Shown here piece after piece: positions 20,802 to 29,942 of a stretch of DNA of 64,000 nucleotides (positions are counted from its first letter, which is position 1; every line of letters begins with the position of its first letter). A program made the position numbers and the translations under genes. Under the pieces are notes generated by a model. That model ran no database searches and was not told where the DNA came from. It saw nothing but the letters and a program-made list of their open reading frames with translations. The stretch covers positions 2,834,984 to 2,898,983 of the forward strand of contig CM030941.1 in NCBI GenBank assembly GCA_018136815.1, given 5' to 3'. The DNA comes from Isochrysis galbana (taxonomy: Eukaryota; Haptophyta; Isochrysidales; Isochrysidaceae).

Positions 20802-21257
20802 ATGGGGAACGCCCCCGGGCGCGTCGATAGGAATGGCTTTGGAACGGGAAAGTACGAGGTGAACCTCCAGGACCCCAAGCAGGCATCTGCGAGGATGGGG
20901 TGCAAAATGACTATCTTTTCCGAGCCCCACTCCAAAGGCGTGAGCTCGACCATACACGGCCCGTCGGTAGACGACCCGCAAGCACAAGACAAGCGCCGTG
21001 AAGAAGTCGACCTGAAGGCGATCGGGTGGACGCACCCGGTGCGCTCGCTCCACGTCAAGTGCAGTGCGGACTCGGTGGAAACACCAACACAGCTGGCCCT
21101 CCGCTTCATCTTCGACAAAGTAATGCTGACCGCCTTGTTGGTCACGCTTGGGGTCGTCGCCGCGCTCGTGGCGGTGGTCGTCTTTGTCATCAGGACCGTG
21201 ACCAAGCGATTATCCACAGCGAATGCAAACTCAGGAGACTCCCCCTCCCCCCCATGA
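20802..21257 (+). CDS. Small membrane protein with N-myristoylation-type start
   Basis: 151 residues from the ATG at 20802. The start, MGNAPGRV, satisfies the N-myristoylation pattern (Gly2, small residue at position 6). About residues 107-130 are a single strong transmembrane helix (MLTALLVTLGVVAALVAVVV) followed by a basic RTVTKR stop-transfer and a short tail. The 100-residue N-terminal part is hydrophilic with two Cys. A myristoylated membrane protein with one helix is a common plan for virion membrane or entry-complex proteins of large DNA viruses, but no family match is claimed. It is preceded by a leader cassette and followed closely by the knottin-like gene. Confidence 0.6.
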   Translation: MGNAPGRVDRNGFGTGKYEVNLQDPKQASARMGCKMTIFSEPHSKGVSSTIHGPSVDDPQAQDKRREEVDLKAIGWTHPVRSLHVKCSADSVETPTQLALRFIFDKVMLTALLVTLGVVAALVAVVVFVIRTVTKRLSTANANSGDSPSPP

Positions 21258-21321
21258 GGCAAGCGCATCGCGTTTGTTTCGAACCGAACGTTGGACTAAA
21301 AAAAGGGGCATATGGGTAAAT

Positions 21322-21690
21322 ATGCCGTCGAAACGACTTTTGATTGCCCTCGCGGTGGTCGTCGCCACCGTGGTCGCCGCCACCGTCGTCGCGTTGGTAC
21401 TCACGAAGAAGCAGCCAGACAGATGCAAGGATGTGGATGGAGAGTGTGCAAACGATGGAGACTGTTGTCACGATCTCGTGTGCTCCGACCAAAAGTGCCG
21501 TACCGTCACACCGTGTGTCGAGAAAAGGGGGGGGTGCAGTTATGGCGACGAGTGCTGTGAAGGACTTGAGTGCAATGACGAGGGAGTGTGTGAGACGCCA
21601 TGCCGCGAGCCAGGGTCGGTGTGCCAAAGTAACTCGGAGTGCTGTGGTGAATACACGTGTCGTAGTGGTACCTGCAGATCTGATGACTGA
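21322..21690 (+). CDS. Membrane-anchored protein with three tandem knottin-like modules
   Basis: 122 residues from the ATG at 21322. An upstream in-frame ATG at 21223 would overlap the preceding gene and is less likely. The N-terminus is a signal anchor (RLLIALAVVVATVVAATVVALVL). The rest has 18 Cys in three equal modules of the pattern C-x6-C-x5-CC-x4-C-x4/5-C (first module: CKDVDGEC, CC, then VCSDQKC). This is the inhibitor-cystine-knot pattern found in dickkopf-like domains, many secreted peptides and some viral proteins. All 18 Cys are present. Anchored at its N-terminus, it would display the modules outside the cell or in the lumen. It ends 6 bp before an intergenic hairpin. The ligand is unknown, and nothing in the sequence shows toxicity. 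Confidence 0.7.
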   Translation: MPSKRLLIALAVVVATVVAATVVALVLTKKQPDRCKDVDGECANDGDCCHDLVCSDQKCRTVTPCVEKRGGCSYGDECCEGLECNDEGVCETPCREPGSVCQSNSECCGEYTCRSGTCRSDD

Positions 21691-21695
21691 TTGGC

Positions 21696-21748
21696 GAGCA
21701 CGGAACAAAGTGAAAGGCGCTCACGGAAGCTTTTTTCGTTTCGTGCTC
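21696..21748 (+). terminator. Intergenic hairpin, possible viral-type transcript end
   Basis: GAGCACGGAAC at 21696 pairs with GTTTCGTGCTC ending at 21748, with one mismatch and with A/T pairs extending the stem. It sits between a stop codon at 21690 and an ATG at 21753. Mimivirus-like viruses end transcripts at such intergenic hairpins; that this one does the same is inference. The hairpin is preserved in the copy at 15822-15956. Confidence 0.55.
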
Positions 21749-21752
21749 ATAA

Positions 21753-22388
21753 ATGACACATAGAGACCTTGCCTTGTCGCTCCTTTACCATGGCTCTCCC
21801 ACACCTGAGACGGGAGACCCAGGTATACACGAGTTCGAAGAGCACTGGCGAAGGATTCTCGCCCCTGAACCCGGTGTCCAAAAGTACGCGACCCGTGACA
21901 ATGGCGGCGTGGGCTTTGTCGCGTCCGTTGCACAGCGCGATGACGGTAGGCACTTGGTCGATGTACACGGCGAAGCCTCGCATCACGCGTTCGTGTGCGA
22001 GGACATGTTTGTTGGCATCAGCCACCTCTGCCCATTGACTGTATTGTCAGGAGGGTACGACAGAGTGAACGAGCTCAATGAAGCAGGGAACTCTTTGCTC
22101 TTCTACATCGGCGACCTCAAGTACGTCTTCGTGGGCATCGAAGTGTTCGAATTTGAGGCCGTCGACGAGATCGTCGCATTCGTATCGCCTGTAGGAGCGA
22201 ACGACTTTCCGTATCCCTACGCCATCGATAAGACCGGTAGGCATTACCTCATGCTCGAAAAGAAGCAGGGGTACATTGACCCGTACCACAGCTTTTACGA
22301 CATCGAAAAGAAGTTCAAGCTGACACACGAGGAGTGCGGTATACATTCGATGCGCTCATTGAAGACGATCCTTTCAAGACAAGTGTGA
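21753..22388 (+). CDS. Conserved protein of the virus-like island
   Basis: 211 residues from the ATG at 21753, directly after the hairpin. The N-terminus holds SLLYHGSPTPE. The middle contains DLKYVFVGIEVFEF and a conspicuous FVSPVGANDFPYPYAID block, followed by YLMLEKKQGYIDPY. I associate the SPVG-x-ND-x-PYPYA type of block with an uncharacterised family in large DNA viruses of algae; this is from memory and needs a search. No membrane segment or known catalytic site is seen. The first codons are duplicated at 15822-15850 on the other strand. It is the last gene of the island; no hairpin of similar quality follows. Confidence 0.65.
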   Translation: MTHRDLALSLLYHGSPTPETGDPGIHEFEEHWRRILAPEPGVQKYATRDNGGVGFVASVAQRDDGRHLVDVHGEASHHAFVCEDMFVGISHLCPLTVLSGGYDRVNELNEAGNSLLFYIGDLKYVFVGIEVFEFEAVDEIVAFVSPVGANDFPYPYAIDKTGRHYLMLEKKQGYIDPYHSFYDIEKKFKLTHEECGIHSMRSLKTILSRQV

Positions 22389-22560
22389 GGAGAGGTCCAC
22401 GTCATGCGTGACGAGGAGGCCGCTGGAATTTTCATCGAGGGCGGGGGCACGCACTAGTAACCATGCATCCCCTTGCTCACAGGAGCGCCCTCATGGTGAG
22501 CTAGGCCCGGTGTCCGGTGTCCTAGGACCGAGCTTTTTTGTATTTGATGTTGCTCGGCCA

Positions 22561-22622
22561 GAGTCCCCACGGGAGGGGAAGAAACCCTGAGGGAAAGGAG
22601 ACCAAATGAAGGCAAGCCGCCT
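22561..22622 (+). repeat. Dispersed repeat G, copy 1
   Basis: About 60 bp almost identical to 62921-62982 in the same orientation. It ends ATGAAGGCAAGCCGCCT, which resembles the end of the leader cassettes at 19786-19943 and 20560-20687. Confidence 0.75.
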
Positions 22623-22860
22623 TTCAGAAAGATGTAAGATGTGCCGCCAAGTTTATTTTTCGGTGGTGACGTCGCCCACCTCGCAAAGGGGGATTCTACT
22701 CGTAGATCATAGGGGATTATACTCGTAGGTAGAGACCGGCGCCGCGCCCCCAAGCTTGCAGACCACTTGTAAAGAGGGCCCAAACTTGTGAGCATCTCAA
22801 GCATCCACCCAAACTTGCAATACAATTTGTACAAGTATTGCCCTAGCCCTAGTTCCTCCC

Positions 22861-22945
22861 CCACAGCGGGGGGAGGAGTGGAGAGAGGGGGGGGCTCGTG
22901 CCACCCCCATGGGAGAACCAAGTATAAACTTAGTTCGTGGCGGCT
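22861..22945 (+). mobile_element. Retroposon tail with two hairpins (family B, fragment)
   Basis: Contains GAGGAGTGGAGAGAGGG, a G-run/C-run hairpin around CTCGTGCC, and then the AT hairpin AAGTATAAACTTAG. The same order is found at 31163-31215 (-), 36090-36149 (+) and 58645-58735 (-). Only the tail is present here. Confidence 0.7.
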
Positions 22946-23593
22946 CGGTGAAGGGGCCCACATTCCGAATAGCAATTATTTGCGTGTCACATGCTTATGT
23001 GCACAAATCGGATCACACAACACAGCAACACTGATCCATGCACATGCACGTTCGCTCCCTAAGCAGGCCCCACAGCGCTATGCCCTGCGACGGTGAGCAA
23101 ATGGCACCACCATTCAGAGCGCACTACCCCACCGCACCGCCTAGTCAAGTGTGGATCACAGCATGCAGCAGCAAAGAATCAATTCAGCCAGCAATCAATG
23201 GTGGTCGACAACGCTGAGCAGCGCAATAATGCAACACGCCACAACAGCACGTGCGGTCACACAACGACACGCACCCACAATTCATTCTTCAACAACACAT
23301 CAGATGGCAAATTTACGACGCACAAAATGAAAGAAGCAGGCTAGGAAGAAGAGATAACGGTCGACATCGACACGCCGACGACGTAGCGCCAACGCCGTGA
23401 TCGCCTCGTGCATCTTGTCACAAAGCTCATCCATCGAGATCGCCTTACCAACCTATCAAATACAGCGACTAGTAGAACGGGCAGCCTATGGATGGATGCA
23501 AGGTTGTGCGACAAGGTTATCTGTAGGTCATTTGCATATCACGGAGATCACATTGCCGAAACCTCACACTCATTTCGATGGGGCTATTGGTGC

Positions 23594-26500
23594 TCAACCA
23601 CGAAAAGAGCCGAACCGGCGTGAAGGGCTGCGAGCGCTGGGAGCAACCGACGGCGGCGTGGGCTCGAAGAAGGCCTGCTCGTTCGCCTCCTTGTTGAGCT
23701 GAGCACTCAGATCGCCGTTGATGTACTGAAGGTGCTGGGTGTAGTTGTGTGTGAAATAGTCGGAGTCCTCGATGATCTCCTTGGTATAGACTTTCGTGCT
23801 GCCCTCCAAGGCCGCACTGATCTTGTCCTCAGTGGTTTGCTCAAGTTCCTCGTCCGCGTACTTAACCTCGTGTTTGGGCCCGACGGGCGCTGAGGCGACC
23901 TGTACCGTGTCAGGGAGGATTCGCAGCAGCCGGTCGATCTTGTCAACGATGGTGCTTGTCGCAGAGCCCGATTCGAGCTCATAGAGGATGCCGATGCAGT
24001 ACCGGTACACGCTGTTGGAGTCGTGCACCGGCCGAATAGTGAGCAGCTGAGGGAAGGACGTGCCGTTCTTGCGATAGTTGGTGATCTTCACGTGGCAGTC
24101 GACGCCTCGCCGGATCGCATCGATCATCACTGCGACGGACCATGGCTCCGTCGCCTGGCCCTGTAGGAAGCGACAGTTGCTTCCCAGCACCTCCACCTTG
24201 TCGTAGCCGGTCATCGTGAGGAAGGCGGGGTTGACGTAGCAAAGAGGGTTGCCGCTACGGGTCATCTCGGTCAGGCACATGCCAAAGGGGTAGTTGTTAG
24301 CGTACTGGACGAAACCGTAAAAGAAGCCGCGCATGTCTTCGGGCGCCGTGTAATGTCGCCACACGTAATCGTCGACCTTGTGGATCTTACTGGAGGAATC
24401 GCCGATAAGCTCATGCAACAGCGGCCTGCACTCCTTGGCCTGCAAGAAGTCAACCAGCGGGCCATCCGCCAGCTCATGAGCGGCCCTCTTCACACTGTTT
24501 TGCAAGTGCGCCATCGCCGCTTCCGCATTCAAGGGCGTGATACCCTCATACTTGGCGCAGATTTGCATTGCGGCCGCGCTCTGCTGATCTGGCGGCAGAC
24601 TCGCTAGTTGGAGAGTCATGGCGCACATCTCTAGCTTGAGGGCATCTTCGGGCGAGTGCTTCTTGAGGAATTCCGTGAAGGCGGTGATGGCACTGGGAGT
24701 GTTGAACATCGCCTCGATCGTCTCGTGGACGTCGTCGCTCCACGCCAAACGCGTGACCATCTCGAGCGTCCTGCCCCACTGCTTGAGCTGCTCCGCATCG
24801 CTGACCTCGGTGAGCGTCGTGCTGTACTTGCTCACCTGCAGCACCGACTCGAAGCGTTCGGGCAGCGTGCTCTTGATCTTATTGAAGAGCTTGCGGTCGG
24901 TGGGCGGAATTGTTTTGCCGCCGGTGAGGGAGCACTGCAGCCCAATCATGAAGCGGAACGCCCCCGTGTCATCGAACACTGGGTGCAGACCGAGGATCAA
25001 CTCGATCTCAGAGCCATCCTGACGCACATTGAGGATCTGTACCTCGGCGGCCGTCGCCCTGCGGATAGCGGCGGTGATTTGTCTGACGGCCGCGCCCTTG
25101 GTGCGCGAGCCTTGCAAGAAGCGGCAATTGCGGCCCACCATCTCATCGTACGTGTAGCCGGATAGGGCGCAGGCGGCGCTGTTGACGTAGGCTAGGGGCA
25201 GGCCGGGGACCTGCACGTCGACCAGCAGCACTGGGAGGGGGATCTGATCCGCCAGCTCCGAGAATCTGACGAGCCACGGCCCCGCTTTCGGGGGCTTGAG
25301 CTTGTTCGCCTTGGCAAACGACTGCAGCTGAGGGTCCACGCGAAAGCCAGACATGACGGAGCAGTGCTTGATGTGCTCCTCGTAGTTCGAATCGTAGTAG
25401 CCGGCTTCGTGGAGCCTGTCGCCTGTCGGCACCTGCGCACTGCCGGCGAGGGCGCTGAGCAGCTTGTCTTCCGTGCTCATGGCCGCCTCGTCTGCGGTCG
25501 CCTCAACGCGATGCTCCAGTCCGACCGGCTTTGACGCAACGCTGACCATCTTAGGGAGCATCCCCATGATGCGGTCGATCTTGGCGATGTTCTCCTTCAG
25601 GTTCTTGTCGTTGGCCTCGATCTCGAACTGCACTCCGATGGAGTAGCGGTACACGCTGTTCGAGTCGTGCACTGGCCGCAGTGAGAGCAGGTTGACAAAC
25701 ACCTCGCCGTTCTTGCGATAGTTTGTGATCTTGACGTGGCAGTCGACGCCGCGGCGGATCGTGTCCTGGATTACGGCCACGCTCGCCTGCTCCGTGCGCG
25801 AGCCCTGCAAGAAGCGGCAGTTGCGCCCCGTCACCTCGCGCCTGTCATAGCCAGTTGCTCGGCAGAAGGCGTCGTTGACGAAGCACAAGGAGTTGCCCGC
25901 CGCGTTCATGTCGCTCAAGACGATGGGCATGGGGTATGCCAGCGCGACGTTGACGAACGCGTGTAGCCAACCAGCCATGTCGGCGGGCACCGAATAGTCG
26001 GTCCACAAGTACCCGTCCGCTTTCTTGATCGAACCCGCCAAGGGCGCAGTGATCTCGCGGATGACGGGCAGGCTGGCAGGGTCCGCCGAAAACCGCGGCA
26101 GACTCTGGTAAGCGAGCACTGGCTCGACCAACTTTTCTTCCTGCTCGAGTATTCCTAGCACGCGTAATGCGTCGGGATCGGCCGGCTCCTGGCCAAAGTA
26201 GTCACGGAAGGCTTGGTGGAGCGGCGCGTACTGCTGGTCACGCGGCATCGGCTGAACCCTGGCTATATTCAGGCAGAGGTCGAGCATTTTGGCCTCCTGC
26301 GGCGCCGTGCTCTGCAGGAAGGCGCTGAAGGCGGCCATCGCCGACGGGCTCGACTTGAGGGTGCGAAAGCTCTGCGTCCAGTTGACGCTCCACAGCATCG
26401 GAGTCAGCTGTTTGAGCGCATCGGCCCACTGGGCCTGCTGGGCCTTGAGATCAACATTGCGTAGGCTCAAGCCAAACGGGAGTGGCTGGGTGACAGCATC

Positions 26501-27610
26501 GAACTTGGTGGGGAGCAACCCGAGCACCTTCTGGAAGAGCTTCATATCGGTGCCGGGCTTGGTCGGCTCGCACTGGAGGCCAATGCAATAGCGATACTCG
26601 CCGTGGCTATCGTGCACCGGGTGCAGCGCCAGCATGAGCTCGAACTCCTCGCCGCTCTTCTTGTAGTTGATGATTCTCACCGTCGCCGGCTGGGCGTTGC
26701 GGACCGCGTTGATGATGGTCAGCACGCTCGACCCCTCCGTGTGCTTGCCCTGCAAAAAGCGGCAGTTTCGCCCGATCATCTCGTCGACCGCGTAGCCCGT
26801 CAGCTCGGAGGCCAGCGGGGTGGCGTGGGTGATTGGCAGGCCTGGAAGCTTCATGTTGACGAGCAAGGCGGCCACGGGGAGCTGGTCGAGCAACTTGCAC
26901 ATGGTCCGCTGCCACACCAGGTTCTCAGGCATCTCGAGCTTGAGCTTCGCGCACATGCGCTTCAGATGCGCATCCGACGCTATGGCATCGCGCATCTCGG
27001 GCGTCGCCATCTGGAAGGCGTTGACGGAAGTGAGGTCGAAGCGCGGGACGATGACCTTCTTCGCATCCTTGGCGCTGCGCCCCACCTGTACCTCGCGCTC
27101 CAGCAGCTCGAGCCCCGACTTGTTGCTGCGGAAGCGGGGCGCCGTGCCCGAGTGCGAGACGACGGGAATGATCGGTGTGCTCGGCGTGAATACTCCCACG
27201 CTAGGTGTGACACCGGCGGCGGGCGTCGCGGCGGCGGTTGCCGTGCCGCCAACAGGGCCGGCGGTCCCCGGCCGTGATGCCCCGTGGCCAAACGAGCGTC
27301 GTACCGAGCGTCCCGAGTGCGGCACCTCAATGGGCGAGAGTCTCCGGCTGGTGGTGCCACTCCCAGGCGTCCCTGTTGCCGGAGAGAAGACGGGTGGAGG
27401 CCGCAGGAGGATCCCGTTTGTGTTTGGGCGAGCGAGAGGAGCGGGAGAAGCGCTTGAAGGAGGCTGCTTGGCTCCTGGGGCCTGGGCGAGGGCAATCGCG
27501 TTGAGCTTGTCCCTCACGAGGTTGGCCTCTGCCGTAGAGAGTCCGGGGGAGGAGCTGGGAGTAGAGGGAGGGAGAGGTGCTGGGCCGAGCTGCATGCCGC
27601 CGAGCAGCAT
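23594..27610 (-). CDS. Multi-LOV / RGS photoreceptor (LOV-RGS-LOV twice)
   Basis: A single open frame of 1338 residues from the ATG at 27610 (MLLGGMQLG). The frame is open upstream, but that part is a GA-microsatellite 5' UTR. Four LOV domains are visible by their flavin-adduct motif: GRNCRFLQG near residues 281, 597 and 828, and GSNCRFLQG near 1145. All four have the photoactive Cys, and each is followed by an N-x-x-K/Q-x-G block and a PVxD-type strand. Between LOV1 and LOV2 (about 400-510), and between LOV3 and LOV4 (about 950-1065), lie alpha-helical segments with F-x-x-FL patterns (AFSAFLQSTAP; AFTEFLKKHSP) that look like RGS domains. The LOV-RGS-LOV half therefore occurs twice. LOV domains bind FMN and sense blue light; RGS domains act on G-alpha subunits or membranes. 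The first 200 residues are Pro/Ser/Ala-rich and disordered. No intron is needed. Confidence 0.88.
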   Translation of the reverse strand: MLLGGMQLGPAPLPPSTPSSSPGLSTAEANLVRDKLNAIALAQAPGAKQPPSSASPAPLARPNTNGILLRPPPVFSPATGTPGSGTTSRRLSPIEVPHSGRSVRRSFGHGASRPGTAGPVGGTATAAATPAAGVTPSVGVFTPSTPIIPVVSHSGTAPRFRSNKSGLELLEREVQVGRSAKDAKKVIVPRFDLTSVNAFQMATPEMRDAIASDAHLKRMCAKLKLEMPENLVWQRTMCKLLDQLPVAALLVNMKLPGLPITHATPLASELTGYAVDEMIGRNCRFLQGKHTEGSSVLTIINAVRNAQPATVRIINYKKSGEEFELMLALHPVHDSHGEYRYCIGLQCEPTKPGTDMKLFQKVLGLLPTKFDAVTQPLPFGLSLRNVDLKAQQAQWADALKQLTPMLWSVNWTQSFRTLKSSPSAMAAFSAFLQSTAPQEAKMLDLCLNIARVQPMPRDQQYAPLHQAFRDYFGQEPADPDALRVLGILEQEEKLVEPVLAYQSLPRFSADPASLPVIREITAPLAGSIKKADGYLWTDYSVPADMAGWLHAFVNVALAYPMPIVLSDMNAAGNSLCFVNDAFCRATGYDRREVTGRNCRFLQGSRTEQASVAVIQDTIRRGVDCHVKITNYRKNGEVFVNLLSLRPVHDSNSVYRYSIGVQFEIEANDKNLKENIAKIDRIMGMLPKMVSVASKPVGLEHRVEATADEAAMSTEDKLLSALAGSAQVPTGDRLHEAGYYDSNYEEHIKHCSVMSGFRVDPQLQSFAKANKLKPPKAGPWLVRFSELADQIPLPVLLVDVQVPGLPLAYVNSAACALSGYTYDEMVGRNCRFLQGSRTKGAAVRQITAAIRRATAAEVQILNVRQDGSEIELILGLHPVFDDTGAFRFMIGLQCSLTGGKTIPPTDRKLFNKIKSTLPERFESVLQVSKYSTTLTEVSDAEQLKQWGRTLEMVTRLAWSDDVHETIEAMFNTPSAITAFTEFLKKHSPEDALKLEMCAMTLQLASLPPDQQSAAAMQICAKYEGITPLNAEAAMAHLQNSVKRAAHELADGPLVDFLQAKECRPLLHELIGDSSSKIHKVDDYVWRHYTAPEDMRGFFYGFVQYANNYPFGMCLTEMTRSGNPLCYVNPAFLTMTGYDKVEVLGSNCRFLQGQATEPWSVAVMIDAIRRGVDCHVKITNYRKNGTSFPQLLTIRPVHDSNSVYRYCIGILYELESGSATSTIVDKIDRLLRILPDTVQVASAPVGPKHEVKYADEELEQTTEDKISAALEGSTKVYTKEIIEDSDYFTHNYTQHLQYINGDLSAQLNKEANEQAFFEPTPPSVAPSARSPSRRFGSFRG

Positions 27611-27856
27611 GGGGGGGGGGCGAAGGGGAGAGAGAGGGAGAGAGGGAAAAGGGGGAGGAAGGGGGGAGAAGGGGGGAGGATGAGAGAGAGAGAAGAAGAA
27701 GCGTGGTGAAATAGATATGTGTGTGAATGGATGCAGGGAATTAAACCGGGGGTGGAGTGAGGGAGGGCAGGGAGAGAGGTGGGGGAGAGGGGAGAAAACG
27801 AGGACGAGGCAGAGAGAAGCGAGAAGCGCCGGCAAAGCGCGCCGAGCATGTTTCTT

Positions 27857-27914
<58 letters not shown>

Positions 27915-28104
27915 AGCGCACAGTATTGTAGTTGGACGAGACTTGCGGGGGAAGAGAGGAGTTTGGGGAGGAAGAGAGAGGGAAAAGGAGAAGTCTCGGG
28001 ACTTTCGTTGGAGAGGAGAGCTGCGTGGACACGCAGGGGGTGGAGAGAAGATTCAGCGAGCTTCCACACGCTTGTCGAACGAGAGAGGGAGAAGAGAGAG
28101 AGGG

Positions 28105-28136
<32 letters not shown>

Positions 28137-28325
28137 GAAGAAGGAGGAGACGACGAGAGGGAGGGAGGGAGGGAGAGAGAGAGAGAGAAGGTAGAGTTGG
28201 TAACGAGAGGGAGGGGGTCGAGGGAGGTCTTCCGTTACGGACAATCTCTCCGCCGCTCGCCTCCCGTCCGTAACGGAAGGCGGCGCGCCAGTGCCCCTTC
28301 CCCCCCGCCCCCCGACCCCCGCCCC

Positions 28326-28361
<36 letters not shown>

Positions 28362-28530
28362 AAAGAGCCCCAACCATCTCTCACTCTTCCCTTCCGGCGG
28401 ATCTCGAGCGAGTGGGGACGCGCCCGCGAGGCGCGCGCCCAGTCTATATCGAGAGATCGAGAGACTTTTGTAGTTCGTGTGGCCTCGTTGAGTAGGGAGA
28501 GAGAGAGAGAGAGGGGACGCGCCCAGTATG
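27611..28530. repeat. GA/CT microsatellite-rich upstream region of the LOV gene
   Basis: Long (GA)n tracts, notably 27860-27910, 28096-28135 and 28328-28360, plus GGGA-rich stretches. Nothing here supports a gene. The tracts lie within about 250-750 bp upstream of the LOV ATG and are probably its promoter and 5' UTR. Confidence 0.7.
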
Positions 28531-28789
28531 TGGATACTTTGTATTCAGCATACGGTCCCATTACTTTATGTTTGTCTTGAGCGTGGGCTCTTCTTGGTGG
28601 AGAGGGCGAGGAGAGAGAGACGGGAGAGAGAGAGAGATCCGCCCACCGCACGTGAAGGAGGGTGGGGGGCAGAGATGTGTGGCAAGCAAGGAGAGGGGCA
28701 GATTATGAGAAGGAAGGGCCCAGAGTACCGAGGAGTTCGGGAGGGGGCGGGGGCGGGGGCGGCGAGGGGCTCGCAACGACGCGAGAGTA

Positions 28790-29065
28790 GGGGAACCGAA
28801 CCCCCCCCCCCGCCCCCCGCCATGTGCCCGAGAGAGAGAAACCGGCGCGCCACTCCTCCGAGCGGCTCAGAGCCCCCCCCCCCCCCTTTCTCACTTCCCC
28901 CACCCGCCGCTTTCTCCCTTCCCCCCCCCCCCCCCCTTCTCCCTTTCCCCCTTCCCTTCCCCCCTCCCTCCCCCCCCCCCCCCCCCGCTTTCTCCCTTTC
29001 TCTCTCCTCCCCCCCCCCCCCTTTCCCCTTCCCTCTCCCCCCTTCCCTTTCCCCTCTTCTCCCCC
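28790..29065. repeat. Poly-C / CT low-complexity block
   Basis: Many C-runs of 10-18 bases broken by CTTT or GC. Run lengths are probably unreliable. No gene is supported between 28531 and 29468; a short CAATCT microsatellite lies at 29143-29190. Confidence 0.8.
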
Positions 29066-29468
29066 CTCAGCGCTGGCGCGCCCAGCCACAGTCGCTCTTC
29101 CCATGCACCTCGATCCAAAGTCCAAAAGAGGCCGCAGTCTCAGATTGTCAATCTCAATCTCCTCAATCTCAATCTCAATCTCAATCTCATCCACAGTCTG
29201 GAGTGGGGAGGGGTACACATTCCGCTCTCGACTCCCCCGAATCGTGTGCTTGATTTTGTTTAATCAACTACTACAACGCTAGCTATCATACCTATCGCCT
29301 ATGACCGACAACATATACTACTACTAACATAATCGTCCTGTCGTCCTGTCGTCCTGTCGTACCGGCACCGGCACGCCCTAGATGGAGGGCTGTGGGAGCG
29401 GCGGGGCGAGACCATGCCGAGCGCTCCCGCGCCCTCCTTATTCTCCTTCCTTCTGTCGCATACATCAT

Positions 29469-29651
29469 CCTAGATGGGAAATACGGTGCAGGGGCCTGCA
29501 AATACAGTCAAATACATATGTATTTGGCCTCCGGCCAAATACATTTCAAATACATTCGAGGCCTACAACCCAGGACACGCTTCAAATACAGCCAAATACA
29601 TATGTATTTGGTCTTTGGCCAAATACGGTAAATACGTATTTCCCATCTAGG
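29469..29651. mobile_element. MITE with 17-bp terminal inverted repeats
   Basis: The ends are CCTAGATGGGAAATACG and its exact reverse complement, 183 bp apart. The inside is AT-rich and full of inverted AAATACA/TGTATTT motifs, including two copies of a CAAATACATATGTATTTG palindrome, probable transposase-binding repeats. It has no coding capacity. A target-site duplication is not obvious. Confidence 0.75.
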
Positions 29652-29672
29652 TTCATCATTCATCCGCCTAGA

Positions 29673-29790
29673 TGATGCGATTTCCAGGCTCTTATCTCCA
29701 AGTCCGTCGCCGTGCGGCCACACGGTGAAGCTCAAGCACTTCTAGGTTGGTAGGGTTCGTCCCTGGCGACCTAGAAAGGTGTCGTTCCGT
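29673..29790 (+). repeat. Dispersed repeat A, copy 2
   Basis: About 118 bp matching the start of 44224-44432 and the reverse complement of 10789-10988. It lies 20 bp beyond the MITE. Confidence 0.75.
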
Positions 29791-29942
29791 CAATTGTGGG
29801 ACATCAGTCGAATTGAGCTATCAAATGTCCATAGTTATTTATACAAATCTACACTGTGCTTTTAAGGATTTATCTATTTTGGGCGACAGTGCAGTAGTCA
29901 CAGTGTCTCTTTCCTGACGAACCAGCGCGCCCCCGTGGAGAC

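Larger units (their letters stand above)
22389..23593. other. Intergenic sequence between virus-like island and LOV gene
   Basis: No gene is supported. It holds a dispersed block at 22561-22622, a retroposon tail at about 22861-22945, and otherwise CA-rich unique sequence that probably includes the 3' UTR of the LOV gene. Confidence 0.5.

Noticed and set aside
27611-28069. N-terminal extension of the LOV protein
   Set aside because: The upstream frame is a translated GA microsatellite (Ser-Leu repeats); the ATG at 27610 gives a sensible start.
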